Shown here: positions 18,309 to 26,859 of the stretch, piece after piece
How positions within the stretch are numbered: the first letter of the stretch is position 1
Layout: each line of letters starts with the position of its first letter
Source: Bacteroidia bacterium
Lineage (GTDB): Bacteria; Bacteroidota; Bacteroidia; UKL13-3
Direction: 5' to 3'
Assembly (NCBI GenBank): GCA_023151275.1
Contig: JAKLJI010000006.1
Coordinates: 62,001-126,000, forward strand
DNA: 64,000 bases
Translations under genes and position numbers: made by a program
Notes under the pieces: model-generated
What the model saw: the letters and a program-made list of their open reading frames with translations, nothing else
What the model was told of the DNA's origin: nothing
Databases searched by the model: none

Positions 18309-19664
18309 TTAATGCGAAATATTCACTTTTCTAACCAGGGTACTTTCCTTGCTCTTCAGTACAAGCAGATAAGTTCCTTCATACACCAAGCGCGTATCTA
18401 AAAAGCTTAATGTACTTCCGGCTGCAATAGCTCCACTTTGCACGAGTTTGCCATCTAAGGAATACAAATTCAATTCATAGGTTTGGTTGGCAGCCTCTGG
18501 TAACTGGATTGCTACAAATTCAGATGCAGGATTTGGAAATATGCCCAGTGAACTTTCGTTGAACGTGTTGAATCCTGTGGTTTGCGGAATGTACTGTGTT
18601 ACGGCTTCGTTTATGCTGTTCACCTTGGCATTGCTATAAACGCCGTAAAAAGTTGGTCCAACTACATAAGGATAGGCCGAGTTCCAGTTTTCGTCCACAG
18701 TTGCGAAATAACAATAGATGCCTTCTGGGTATTCGGGTGTTTTGCAAAAGCGCCCATTGTGTTCATCCAAGTAATCTTCCTGGCCACTTTGGGGAGCTGT
18801 ATAGCCATAATCTTCCCGGAAATAACCCAGGGGATAGGTGCTGTTTACATCCGGACCTGCACTTACACTTTGCCCGGTATATAAAGTAGTTCTTGTACTT
18901 ATGTTTCGTAAGGTCCAGGAGGATTTCATACGTACAATGCCCCCGGTTCCATCTGCATTTTTGTAGGCGTATGGACCATAAATCGGAAAGCCATCGTAGG
19001 CAAAACCAATTAATGGGGAATGTTTCGTTGAATCAATTAGGTATAGTCCATCGGCATCGTACAAATTGCAAATGGTTGATACCACGTTTTTGTCGAGTTT
19101 AAATGCACTGGGGTTTTGATGATGGTGGTAATTTCCATTTGCCGGATGTCCTTTCGAACAATCAAATCCTGCTCGTTCAGCAACTACCGCATCCCGATTC
19201 CATACGCCGTCTCCAGTCCCACCTAATGGACCTCCTGCCAGCTTGTTAGTCGATGTTTTCCAGGATACGCCATCGCGGTAATCAAACAAAGCCACACCAT
19301 TGATAAAGATACCGATATTTCCCAAGGTTGTTGAACTTGGGTTTCCTGTGTTTTTTACAGGATTTAAAGGAAACCGGAAGATTGCATTTTGTGCAGTGGT
19401 AATAGAAGGATTATTGTCGAGAAATGGACCGGTGGGATAGGCCGGAACTCCTTTTGTTCTTACATAAACATTGGTTGATGAATAAAGTACCGTTTGCACA
19501 TTTACAGAATCTGCATCCTGAATAAGGGTTGAACTCCCTTTTACATAGTGCTTTCCTTTGGCACCGTCTTGGTTAATTATCCATGACCGTATTGCCGGAT
19601 TGTTCTGTGCCACTCCAGATTGGCTTATCAGGGCTACTAAGCTGAGGAAGACAAATTTTTTCAT
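18309..19664 (-). CDS. YHYH domain protein with a type IX secretion sorting domain
   Basis: The protein has 451 residues. The ATG at 19664 gives a clean signal peptide (KFVFLSLVALISQSGVAQ). The central region has the YHYH signature as NYHHHQNPSAFKLD followed by GFAYDGFPIYGPYAY. The C-terminal 80 residues (GIFPNPASEFVAIQLPE to LVRKVNISH) are a T9SS type A sorting domain, so the protein is exported and probably attached to the cell surface. YHYH proteins are histidine-rich and often lie near copper-related genes. The gene starts 31 bases after mbnH and is the third gene of that operon. Confidence 0.9.
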   Translation of the reverse strand: MKKFVFLSLVALISQSGVAQNNPAIRSWIINQDGAKGKHYVKGSSTLIQDADSVNVQTVLYSSTNVYVRTKGVPAYPTGPFLDNNPSITTAQNAIFRFPLNPVKNTGNPSSTTLGNIGIFINGVALFDYRDGVSWKTSTNKLAGGPLGGTGDGVWNRDAVVAERAGFDCSKGHPANGNYHHHQNPSAFKLDKNVVSTICNLYDADGLYLIDSTKHSPLIGFAYDGFPIYGPYAYKNADGTGGIVRMKSSWTLRNISTRTTLYTGQSVSAGPDVNSTYPLGYFREDYGYTAPQSGQEDYLDEHNGRFCKTPEYPEGIYCYFATVDENWNSAYPYVVGPTFYGVYSNAKVNSINEAVTQYIPQTTGFNTFNESSLGIFPNPASEFVAIQLPEAANQTYELNLYSLDGKLVQSGAIAAGSTLSFLDTRLVYEGTYLLVLKSKESTLVRKVNISH

Positions 19665-19695
19665 ACCTTGGTTTTTGTCAAGCCAAGTTAAGGGA

Positions 19696-20727
19696 TTACT
19701 CCATGGGTTGGGAGAAAAAAAACTCCTTGGGAAACTGGTTTTTAGTAGCATACAAAAAAGTTCTATCTCCCAGTGCCAGCAAAAAGGCCATCAAATCCAC
19801 TTTTTCTTCCGGACTAAATTTCTGCACGCTTACCTTAGTTCCATCTGCTTTTTGGAGTGTGATTCCGGAATAATGATCCAGTACCTGATACAGTTTTTGC
19901 ATCCTTCCATCGTGCATGTAGGGATAGGTGAATTCCAGGTTGCGGAGGCTGGGAACTTTAAAGCGCAATGAATCTTGTGGGTCTCCGCTGATGGCAGCTC
20001 TGCCTAGATCGCGGTATTTTTCGAGCATACCTATTCCATTGTTTTCAAAGTTGAAAGAGGTAAATAAGGGTTCTGTATGGCAGGTATTGCAATTGTTTTT
20101 GAAGAGGGTATAGCCGTTTTGTTCTTGCAAGTTGAAGCTGTCCTTTTTTAGCATAACCCGGTCGTATTTACTTTCGGCACTAACCAAGGTAACCAGGAAG
20201 GACGAAATGGATTTTAGCATGCGTTCGGAGTTAATTAAAGTATCGCCATACACCTTATTGAACAATGAACGGTAGCGCCAGGAATGCTTGATTTTTTTCA
20301 ATACATGTTCGGTGCTTTCTCCCATTTCATCGGGATGGTTGATGGGTGCCAGCGCCTGCACATCGAGGTTGTTTATGGCACCATCCCACATGTAATACGG
20401 TTGCCAGGCCAGGTTGAACAGGGCGGGGGAGTTTCTTTTTCCAAAGCGGTCCTGGATGCCGTGGCTTACCTCGTGGTCGTTGTGGGTGAAGGCAGAGAAG
20501 GGCGAATGGCAGGATGCGCAGCTAGTAGTGAAATCAATGGAAAGTGCTTCGTCATAAAACAAGGCTCTACCCAATAATACCTGCAAAGAGTCTACTCGCT
20601 TGCCTTTGAATGCATATTTTGGTTCAGGGAAATGCGCAGGTTTTTTGAACAGGGAATCCTGAAGCTGACGCATACCCATAATGGATGAAAGGCATGCAAG
20701 AAGCAGTAGAAATTTCAGCTTTTTCAT
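19696..20727 (-). CDS. mbnH: MbnH-like diheme cytochrome c peroxidase (MauG family)
   Basis: The protein has 343 residues with a signal peptide. Two c-type heme motifs are present, CASCH (residues 70-74) and CNTCH (213-217), as in bacterial cytochrome c peroxidases and MauG. RALFYDEALSIDFTTSCASCH and PYMHDGRMQKL are family hallmarks. Because the gene overlaps an MbnP gene by four bases (ATGA), I assign it to the MbnH branch, in which the diheme enzyme oxidises a tryptophan of MbnP to kynurenine and so creates a copper site. Plain cytochrome c peroxidase is the alternative. It acts in the periplasm. Confidence 0.88.
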   Translation of the reverse strand: MKKLKFLLLLACLSSIMGMRQLQDSLFKKPAHFPEPKYAFKGKRVDSLQVLLGRALFYDEALSIDFTTSCASCHSPFSAFTHNDHEVSHGIQDRFGKRNSPALFNLAWQPYYMWDGAINNLDVQALAPINHPDEMGESTEHVLKKIKHSWRYRSLFNKVYGDTLINSERMLKSISSFLVTLVSAESKYDRVMLKKDSFNLQEQNGYTLFKNNCNTCHTEPLFTSFNFENNGIGMLEKYRDLGRAAISGDPQDSLRFKVPSLRNLEFTYPYMHDGRMQKLYQVLDHYSGITLQKADGTKVSVQKFSPEEKVDLMAFLLALGDRTFLYATKNQFPKEFFFSQPME

Positions 20728-21413
20728 GGTTGAATAACACGAAATGCCCTGGCGAATGTTTTGGAAAGTTGAGCAGCTTCGCGGCGTGGCGACATGATTT
20801 TCCAAACTTTGATTTGTTCTGCTTCTTTGAACCAGTCGAGTAAGTTTATTTCAATTGCAAGTTGGTTTTGTGCATTTACCTTAAAGCTCAGCGTTTGATA
20901 ACAGTTGAACGGTCCTGCATAAGCACCCAAATGGAAAAAAAATTCGTTGTCGGACAAAGTTGATGCGCTGTGTTGGCCTTCGATTCGGAGGTTAATGTAC
21001 CCGCTTTGCCAGGTCCAGTACATGCCATGTATCGGGTCGAGGTCATTGCTTTTTGGGCCATCTACACTCGTTAAACTATCAATACCAATACCCAATTTGA
21101 TTTCATCAAATTCAGGAAGTCTTGGTTTGCTAAGCATTAACTTGGATTGCTCTGCTTGAAATGGGTTGATTAGATGTCCTTCCAGGGAATCTGTGAGTAC
21201 GATTTTGCCTTGGTGTAGCAATTGTACATTGGAAATGTAAAAGCGGAAATCGCTTATGCGCAAGCTGTCATGAGCTCCGGTTTTAATCCATTGGTTTCTT
21301 TGGATTTTTGTACCCGGCTTCCCGGAACTTGCAGTAAAAGCAATGCTTAAACTATCGGATGCTTTTGTCTGAAGCAAGGTGAATGCAAACAGAAATACAA
21401 AGAGAATGCGCAT
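20724..21413 (-). CDS. mbnP: MbnP family copper-binding protein
   Basis: The protein has 229 residues from the ATG at 21413, which gives a signal peptide (ILFVFLFAFTLLQTKA). The family signature DLDPIHGMYWTWQSGYINL (residues 125-142) contains Trp133 and Trp135, and the C-terminal KIMSPRREAAQLSKTFARAF is also characteristic. In the characterised Methylosinus system MbnP binds copper through a tryptophan-derived kynurenine made by MbnH. It heads the mbnP-mbnH-YHYH operon. I see no TAnnTTTG element in the upstream region. Confidence 0.88.
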   Translation of the reverse strand: MRILFVFLFAFTLLQTKASDSLSIAFTASSGKPGTKIQRNQWIKTGAHDSLRISDFRFYISNVQLLHQGKIVLTDSLEGHLINPFQAEQSKLMLSKPRLPEFDEIKLGIGIDSLTSVDGPKSNDLDPIHGMYWTWQSGYINLRIEGQHSASTLSDNEFFFHLGAYAGPFNCYQTLSFKVNAQNQLAIEINLLDWFKEAEQIKVWKIMSPRREAAQLSKTFARAFRVIQP

Positions 21414-21608
21414 GAGGTAAATTTGAAGCAAGTTCAGAAATTTAGCTCATAATATTATCTGAAATAAACAGGTATTGAGGCGGATATTGGTTACAGCAAG
21501 GCGAACAACCGGCTAAAGCCTAATAGCGTTTGGCAATTTCAAAAAAGCACCGAGTAGCTAAACTGAATTTAGTCTGTTTATTGCCTGTTTCAGGATGAAT
21601 TAGCAAAG

Positions 21609-21640
21609 CAGCCAAGGCCTTCTTTCGCTTGCCTTGGTTG
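21609..21640. terminator. Hairpin downstream of the outer-membrane operon
   Basis: CAGCCAAGGC pairs with GCCTTGGTTG (one wobble) around a 12-base loop, 13 bases past the stop of the minus-strand operon. The T-run is on the plus-strand side, so its role as a terminator for the operon is uncertain. Confidence 0.4.
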
Positions 21641-21652
21641 TTTTACTGAGGT

Positions 21653-22336
21653 TTAATTGTTGCCATTTTTCTTTTTCAGCATGGATTTCAAGGTTGATAA
21701 CCTAAACAACAAGCCTCCCTGCATAATTAAATTACTGCCGGAAGTAAAGCCATGAATTCCGTTACTATAGTTATTGCGTTGAGTAAGGGTGTACATGGGT
21801 ACTTTCAAAAACACCAGCACATCCTCGTTTAGGGGTGAAACAAGTCCGGCATACACGCTGAAGCTTTGGGTAAGTGAATTGTAATTCTGCCTTGGGCCAT
21901 CGGGAAAATTTTTTAAATCATAATCCCTCCAGATTAATTCTCCGCCGAGGCTGGCTTCCAGGCCTGCCAAAACAAGTAATTTTGGAAGAATGGGATGGTA
22001 ATGGTTAACTCCAAGCTTAATATTCATTCCCAATGTATTATTGGAAGAAATGGTTCCTCCATTGGTATTGGTTGACTCTTTTTGTTTTCCCCAATTTAAT
22101 CCACCACCGTAAATCAGTGAAATTTTGGGATGAATAAAACGTTCTGCCCCCAATGATGCGGATAGCCCATAATTTCTGTAATAGTCGTACACAGTTGTAC
22201 CTTGGTTGTTTATTTGGGAGGCTCGGTAATACCCCGAAAGACCAATATTTCCAAAAGAATCGCCTTTTTTGAATTGCGCATACAGCGGTAAAACGGGCAG
22301 CAAAAACAGGATAAAAGGTATGAGTTTATTTTTCAT
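21653..22336 (-). CDS. Outer membrane barrel-like protein, unknown function
   Basis: The protein has 227 residues with a clear signal peptide (LIPFILFLLPVLPLYAQ). The mature part is made of glycine- and aromatic-rich strands (SLIYGGGLNWGKQ, LLVLAGLEASLGGELIW, NLIMQGGLLFRLS), the pattern of a porin-like beta-barrel with about eight to ten strands. No family was recognised; it lacks the N-terminal signature of PorP/SprF. It is the last gene of a four-gene operon and overlaps the preceding gene by 11 bases. Confidence 0.65.
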   Translation of the reverse strand: MKNKLIPFILFLLPVLPLYAQFKKGDSFGNIGLSGYYRASQINNQGTTVYDYYRNYGLSASLGAERFIHPKISLIYGGGLNWGKQKESTNTNGGTISSNNTLGMNIKLGVNHYHPILPKLLVLAGLEASLGGELIWRDYDLKNFPDGPRQNYNSLTQSFSVYAGLVSPLNEDVLVFLKVPMYTLTQRNNYSNGIHGFTSGSNLIMQGGLLFRLSTLKSMLKKKNGNN

Positions 22337-22868
22337 TTTTGGGTAGGATTAATAGGTACAAACTGAAATTTAAATTCACTTCAAACCTGGATTTTTCCCA
22401 GGAGTCGTAATAGGTATTGTAGCGAATTGGGAGTGCAAGTTCTGCTATAATATGCTTTGAAAAGAAATGGGAATAAGCAGGTTTAATACCGAAGAACAGT
22501 GTTTCAACTTTTCTTAATTCCGGTTTTTTGAAGTAATGGGTATAGCTGAGTCCGCTTTGTAGGCTCAAGCTTAAGGCATTCCCATGGAATGGCTGGTACT
22601 TGGTAACTGAAATTGCAGGGCTTAAATATCCACTATTTTGAGAAGTACTGTAACTGAGTGGCAGATGAATTCCAAAGCTAAAGTTGTCTCGCAGCGCATA
22701 AGCCAGCATGGGATTGACAGAAACTCGGTTGAAATCTACTTGGTCTAAGGATTTGTTTCCGTATAAAGTAGCACCGGTAATCCAGGTTCCTTGAGGGATT
22801 TGTGCTTTGAGTTTGGGCAAACCCAACAGGCTTGCCAAAACTAAGAAAATGGGGATGTAGTGTTTCAT
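22326..22868 (-). CDS. Second barrel-like envelope protein, unknown function
   Basis: The protein has 180 residues with a signal peptide (IPIFLVLASLLGLPKLKAQ). Like its neighbour it shows alternating strands (NFSFGIHLPLSYS, ALSLSLQSGLSYTHYF, FGIKPAYSHFFSK) and ends in NLNFSLYLLILPKNEK. It lies two bases after the large secreted protein, so all genes here are likely co-translated. It may be a partner barrel of that protein; this is inference from position only. Confidence 0.65.
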   Translation of the reverse strand: MKHYIPIFLVLASLLGLPKLKAQIPQGTWITGATLYGNKSLDQVDFNRVSVNPMLAYALRDNFSFGIHLPLSYSTSQNSGYLSPAISVTKYQPFHGNALSLSLQSGLSYTHYFKKPELRKVETLFFGIKPAYSHFFSKHIIAELALPIRYNTYYDSWEKSRFEVNLNFSLYLLILPKNEK

Positions 22869-22869
22869 G

Positions 22870-24978
22870 TTATTTGATGATTGTAATTGTTCCTTTTTTA
22901 TGTTGAATTTCTTTGCAATCGGGTTGATAAGCTAACTCCACCAAGTAAACGCCAGAGTTGTTTGCATTGGGATACCAAACAGGATTTTGTTCATTACCGC
23001 TAAAAATCAAATCACCCCATCTGCTGTAAATGGAATAAGTAAAACGTTGAATTCCGGTGATAATGGGCTGCCAATTTTCGTTTAAACCATCTGCATTTGT
23101 TGTAATTGCATTGGGGAGAACAATATTGCTTTGCTGGGCAGGATTTTTAACAAGAAACTCTTCTGTTCCTGTAAAGCAGTTGTTTGCTAGCTTAAGAACA
23201 TAAAGGCCCGGGGTATCTGCAAGAATTTCCGGAGAAGTTGAACCTGTGTTCCAAAGGTACTTGTTGGCCAATTGCGTAGTTTTTAGTTGTGGAATATTGC
23301 CACAACTAATAAGCTCTTGAGGAGGATTCTGCAGAAAAGGTTTTACGGTTTTTACTTCAAAAGTTTGGGTAAATAATCCACAGGAATTTTCTACCGTAAA
23401 GGAGTACTTGCCTTCTTGGTTGCAGACAAACACGGAGTTGGTATCTGTATTATTCCAAATGCCAGGATGATTTGCGGGACGGAAAAATTGGACTGAACTT
23501 CCTTCGCAAATGCTGGTATCTCTTAAATAACTTAAATCAGGTTTTTGTTCCACAACGAGTGTATCCAATAAAGTATCTACCTGACCACATAATTTTACGA
23601 GTGCTTTAACAAAATATACTCCAGGTTTGGCATAAGCGTGCGAAATGGAGCTGCTTCCACTTAGAAAAGTGCCATCACCCAAATCCCATTTTACATCGTA
23701 AATGGGTAATTTAGATTCAACGGTAAAGGTGCTTTTTTCCGGAATACAGGAAACTTTAATCTGCAAAGTGGATTCTTGAACAGGAAGGTAATTTTGGGAA
23801 GTAATTCCATTGAGTACAAAATCTTCTAATGTGTCTGCAGTTACAACAAAATCTTTAAAAATTATATCATTCACTAAGGTTTGGTCTGCCATTTCAATCG
23901 AAAACAACCTTGATTGGGGTGTATAACTATATCCAACCTCTGCTATTGTGAAGCCAGAGCTTATTGAATAAACCAGCTGCTTTGGGTTGAGCAAATTAAA
24001 TCCCTTCGGTTTAATAAATGTTCGTGCGCTACTTGTGAAAACCAATTCTGTCTTTTCATTTTCCAAATTATACCTGAAAATAGAACTTGCTGAATTAGTT
24101 GTCTTGTCATTTTCATTAGGTAGATAAAAACCAAAAAAGTAGAGGTATTTGCAATTTGGGGAAAATGAGAAAAATGGAATTGTTATTCTCACATCCTTTG
24201 TTTTTTCTTGGGATACTCCAGAAAGAATTTTCCTATTCATTTTTATGCTTCCATTTGATTGATTAAAGTCAAATAAGTAAACATCAAATGGGCTGTTTAT
24301 GCCGGTTTGACTGGAAGCAACTGCAAATATTCTCGAGTTTCCTCCATAAATATGATTGCAATGAGAAAGTAGATTTTGACTTGAAAAATTACTAATTACA
24401 GGTGTCAAGGAAATACCAAATGTATCAATGTAGTAAACCTTGTATTGGTTTACTAGTTTAGGCTTTGTGATTATCCAATTTCCTTTGGTGGAACAATGAT
24501 TAAAAACTCCAATACCACCTTCAATTTTTTCAATAAATCCTAAGCTGTCAATTCGGTAAATTCCATTTTTATTGAAAATCTGTATATATAAAACACTTTG
24601 GAAAAATGAAAGTAAACAATAATTGTTTTCTGAGCCTTTTAATTGGAATATATATTTTTCAATACTTAAATAATCATTTGTTTCTAAGGTTAATCCACCA
24701 CTTAATTTTTTGTTATTGTTGTCGAAAACAGAAATGCCATCTGAATAGTATTTCAAATTTCCATTTGATTCTGAAACAGTACAATAACCAACATGTTTTT
24801 GGTTTGATTGGGGATGGATAAACTTTGGATTATCCCCCCGCTGAACGCCATTTTTTCCATCCGACTTAAAGTATTTACCTGAAAAAGCAATATAATAATT
24901 ATACGATTGGTACTGTGGGAAAGCCACAGTACCAATCGCAATAAATAAGAGAAGTAAGAGATTACTTTTGGCCCTCAT
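22870..24978 (-). CDS. Secreted PKD-domain protein with gliding-motility-associated C-terminal domain
   Basis: The protein has 702 residues. A signal peptide (LLLLLFIAIGTVAFPQ) is followed by a repeat-rich beta region of about 370 residues that could be a propeller (VGYCTVSESNGNLKYYSDGI is the usual opening of such proteins), then a PKD domain (KWDLGDGTFLSGSSSISHAYAKPGVYFV), and a C-terminal module with NAITTNADGLNENWQPII and IYSRWGDLIF, which is the gliding-motility-associated (type B) sorting domain of the type IX system. It is therefore predicted to be on the surface. Its upstream neighbour ends at its start codon (TGATG). Confidence 0.85.
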   Translation of the reverse strand: MRAKSNLLLLLFIAIGTVAFPQYQSYNYYIAFSGKYFKSDGKNGVQRGDNPKFIHPQSNQKHVGYCTVSESNGNLKYYSDGISVFDNNNKKLSGGLTLETNDYLSIEKYIFQLKGSENNYCLLSFFQSVLYIQIFNKNGIYRIDSLGFIEKIEGGIGVFNHCSTKGNWIITKPKLVNQYKVYYIDTFGISLTPVISNFSSQNLLSHCNHIYGGNSRIFAVASSQTGINSPFDVYLFDFNQSNGSIKMNRKILSGVSQEKTKDVRITIPFFSFSPNCKYLYFFGFYLPNENDKTTNSASSIFRYNLENEKTELVFTSSARTFIKPKGFNLLNPKQLVYSISSGFTIAEVGYSYTPQSRLFSIEMADQTLVNDIIFKDFVVTADTLEDFVLNGITSQNYLPVQESTLQIKVSCIPEKSTFTVESKLPIYDVKWDLGDGTFLSGSSSISHAYAKPGVYFVKALVKLCGQVDTLLDTLVVEQKPDLSYLRDTSICEGSSVQFFRPANHPGIWNNTDTNSVFVCNQEGKYSFTVENSCGLFTQTFEVKTVKPFLQNPPQELISCGNIPQLKTTQLANKYLWNTGSTSPEILADTPGLYVLKLANNCFTGTEEFLVKNPAQQSNIVLPNAITTNADGLNENWQPIITGIQRFTYSIYSRWGDLIFSGNEQNPVWYPNANNSGVYLVELAYQPDCKEIQHKKGTITIIK

Positions 24979-25499
24979 CAGTTTCCAAAAAAGTACTTTT
25001 TGCTGCTACTTGCTTGGTTGTCGCTTGCCTGAATCAAGATAATTTTATCCTTTACCAAGGTCTTTTTAACCAATACTTCTTTGTTTTTTGATTCCAATAA
25101 AGTGGTACCGTCCATGGTGTATAGGTGAATGGCATTGCCCGGGCCGGCGTTTGTTTTTATTAGGTAGTTTTCGGCATCTATTTCCTTTACCTCAATTTCA
25201 ATATCCGATTTTCCTCTGCCTGTTTTTAACTGTTGGTTGGGACATCTGGAATCTCCATACGGTAGGGTATTAAAGCCATAAGAACTACTTGTGTTGCCGA
25301 AGCAGTTAGAAGATGTAATTCTAACGGTGAAGGAGGTATAAACAAATGGGTTGCACAAGTTATCGGAATAGGTATTGCCATTGTTAGCTAATTCAGAACC
25401 TAATTGACCTCCGATGTTTATTTCTCTAATGCTTCCTTCTGCAAACAGTGAAATTTGAAGAAACAAGGACAGGGTTAGGAATAGTTCCTTCTTGTACAT
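24978..25499 (-). CDS. Secreted protein, unknown function, possible T9SS C-terminus
   Basis: The protein has 173 residues from the ATG at 25499, which starts a normal signal peptide (KELFLTLSLFLQISLFA); an ATG at 25526 would add nine residues. The mature part has four cysteines (NLCNPF, SSNCFGN and SRCPNQQ among them), and its last 65 residues (NAIHLYTMDGTTLLE to KKYFFGN) resemble a weak type A sorting domain. The family is not recognised. It is the first gene of the outer-membrane operon. Confidence 0.6.
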   Translation of the reverse strand: MYKKELFLTLSLFLQISLFAEGSIREINIGGQLGSELANNGNTYSDNLCNPFVYTSFTVRITSSNCFGNTSSSYGFNTLPYGDSRCPNQQLKTGRGKSDIEIEVKEIDAENYLIKTNAGPGNAIHLYTMDGTTLLESKNKEVLVKKTLVKDKIILIQASDNQASSSKKYFFGN

Positions 25500-25709
25500 A
25501 AATAGGTAGAGTACATTGTATTTCATAGGTATGAAATTGTAGAACGAATTTAATGAAAAAATTACAAGTTCAATTGAATAAAAAAAATGTTCCCTTATCA
25601 GGGTATTGTGCTTTTTAGCCTGATTTTTGGAATTTGGATTCGTTCTCTATTTCCATTTGGTACGAAGGTTACTGGTGAAGCCCCTGGCTTAGGTGGAGCA
25701 GCGGTACCG

Positions 25710-25800
25710 CCGCAGGCATGCTTGCTAAGGCTGTGCCAGCGCGGAGGCTGCCGGCAGAAAGCCCCCGCAGCTGTTACAGCCTTGCATGGCATGCCTGGGG
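25710..25800. repeat. Long imperfect GC-rich hairpin
   Basis: The outer arms CAGGCATGC (25713-25721) and GCATGCCTG (25789-25797) pair fully. After a symmetric five-base internal loop, AAGGCTGT (25727-25734) pairs with ACAGCCTT (25776-25783). Further in, CAGC pairs with GCTG, GCGG with CCGC, and GGCT with AGCC, leaving a roughly 10-base apical loop. About 30 pairs close a 91-base structure. It could be a palindromic mobile repeat or a structured RNA; the family is unknown. Confidence 0.6.
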
Positions 25801-25873
25801 AGTACAAGCGGATACACCGGCCTGCCTGGAAACGGATATGGCATTTTAGGGAAGTTTAGCTGGCAGGCAAGCC

Positions 25874-25904
25874 CCAAAAAACAGGCTTCCCGGTTGAGAA
25901 GCCT
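25874..25904 (-). terminator. Intrinsic terminator of the DUF3108 gene
   Basis: On the minus strand AGGCTTC pairs with GAAGCCT around an 8-base loop and is followed by GTTTTTT, just past the stop codon. Confidence 0.75.
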
Positions 25905-25910
25905 TTTGGG

Positions 25911-26735
25911 TTATTTTATTTTTGAGCTGATTTCGTTTTTGAGTCCTTTGTAGGAAATAAGCGAAAGGGCTACTGAGCCGATAAAAATTTCGGATTCTAC
26001 TTTCAGTACAACGTGGTTGGGGTCGTCGCTTACCCAAATGGTTAAGGCATCGTCTGATTTGAACAAATCGCCGGTTTTTACCTGTGGGCGAATTTTGATG
26101 GCATTGAATTTACCGGCATCAACTTTAACCACTTCTCTTCCCATGAAACGGATATTGTAGTTATAAACTTTTCCATCCATGTAGAATTCGGTTGGATAAG
26201 TATCGCCGAATTTTGCGTTGGTAACGTCCCAAAGACGGCTCCAATAGTAAACCGAAACCAAATCTTGAACTTTGTAGGGCACATCGGATACCGAGCCTTT
26301 TTTGGCATTGATTTTCCGTTGGGCATGGTCGAAAACGGCGTAATCTTGGTCGCGGTATTTTCCTTCTTCAACCGATTTCAGGTATTTAAGTGGAATGATA
26401 GCTTCTTCGTCGATATAGGATTCATAATCATTGCGCACCTTGTTGTACAAGTAGTCGATGGTTTTTGAGGAACGTGCGGCACATCTTACCACCATGGTTT
26501 TGCGGCCATTTACCACAACGGCTTCAGGTTTCACTTCAAGGGTTGCATACCCGGCGTTGAAGGGGCCATAGTGCATGCGGTATTCCAATTTTTCGCCGTA
26601 GGTAAAAGCGTTGTTAGGAACACGGGCAAAGGAATTGAGTTCGTCTCCTTTACGAGGTGCAATTTCGGTATTAACCGCATACTGCGGCAAACTACTAAAA
26701 ATGGCTGCCGCTACGAAAAGAATCCTGGTTTTCAT
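25911..26735 (-). CDS. DUF3108 domain protein
   Basis: The protein has 274 residues from the ATG at 26735, which opens a signal peptide (RILFVAAAIFSSLPQYA). The body matches DUF3108: FTYGEKLEYRMHYGPFNAGYATLEV at the start, ARSSKTIDYLYNKVRNDYESYID in the middle, and LTIWVSDDPNHVVLKVESEIFIGSV near the end. DUF3108 proteins are periplasmic and of unknown function; they are widespread in Bacteroidota and proteobacteria. It is separated from the upstream aldehyde dehydrogenase gene by a terminator. Confidence 0.88.
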   Translation of the reverse strand: MKTRILFVAAAIFSSLPQYAVNTEIAPRKGDELNSFARVPNNAFTYGEKLEYRMHYGPFNAGYATLEVKPEAVVVNGRKTMVVRCAARSSKTIDYLYNKVRNDYESYIDEEAIIPLKYLKSVEEGKYRDQDYAVFDHAQRKINAKKGSVSDVPYKVQDLVSVYYWSRLWDVTNAKFGDTYPTEFYMDGKVYNYNIRFMGREVVKVDAGKFNAIKIRPQVKTGDLFKSDDALTIWVSDDPNHVVLKVESEIFIGSVALSLISYKGLKNEISSKIK

Positions 26736-26795
26736 AAATGCTAATGAATCAAAACTTGTACCACGAAGAGAAAACAAGTTGGTTTAAAAATTAAA

Positions 26796-26834
26796 ATGCA
26801 GGTAGTGAGCAAATTAAATTTACACTACCTGCAT
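26796..26834 (-). terminator. Terminator after the aldehyde dehydrogenase gene
   Basis: ATGCAGGTAGTG and CACTACCTGCAT form a perfect 12-bp stem with a 15-base loop; on the minus strand TTTTAATTTTT follows. Confidence 0.75.
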
Positions 26835-26859
26835 ATTTATTGAATCTGGAATTTGATTC

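Larger units (their letters stand above)
25500..25910. other. Intergenic region with an anomalous GC-rich structured element
   Basis: No convincing gene lies in this 411-base gap. The first 150 bases are AT-rich leader. From about 25675 to 25830 the sequence becomes strongly GC-rich, unlike all its surroundings, and contains the palindromes GCGGTACCGC (25701-25710) and CTGCCGGCAG (25748-25757) inside a long imperfect hairpin. The last part holds a terminator for the downstream minus-strand gene. Open frames exist on both strands across the GC-rich part, but none has a start, composition or homology that I trust. Confidence 0.6.

Noticed and set aside
21653-22868. PorP/SprF family membrane proteins
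   Set aside because: The position next to a gliding-associated protein fits, but the N-terminal signature of PorP/SprF (QYMFNPLxxNPAYAG type) is missing in both.
25675-25830. Known structured RNA such as SRP RNA, RNase P RNA, tmRNA or a cobalamin riboswitch
   Set aside because: The conserved cores I would expect for these are absent on both strands, for example the GGAAGGAAGCAGCC type loop of SRP RNA.
25587-25859. Open reading frames on both strands across the GC-rich intergenic element
   Set aside because: They arise from the stop-poor GC-rich sequence. They have no sensible start region, no recognisable domain, and the underlying DNA is better explained by the long hairpin.
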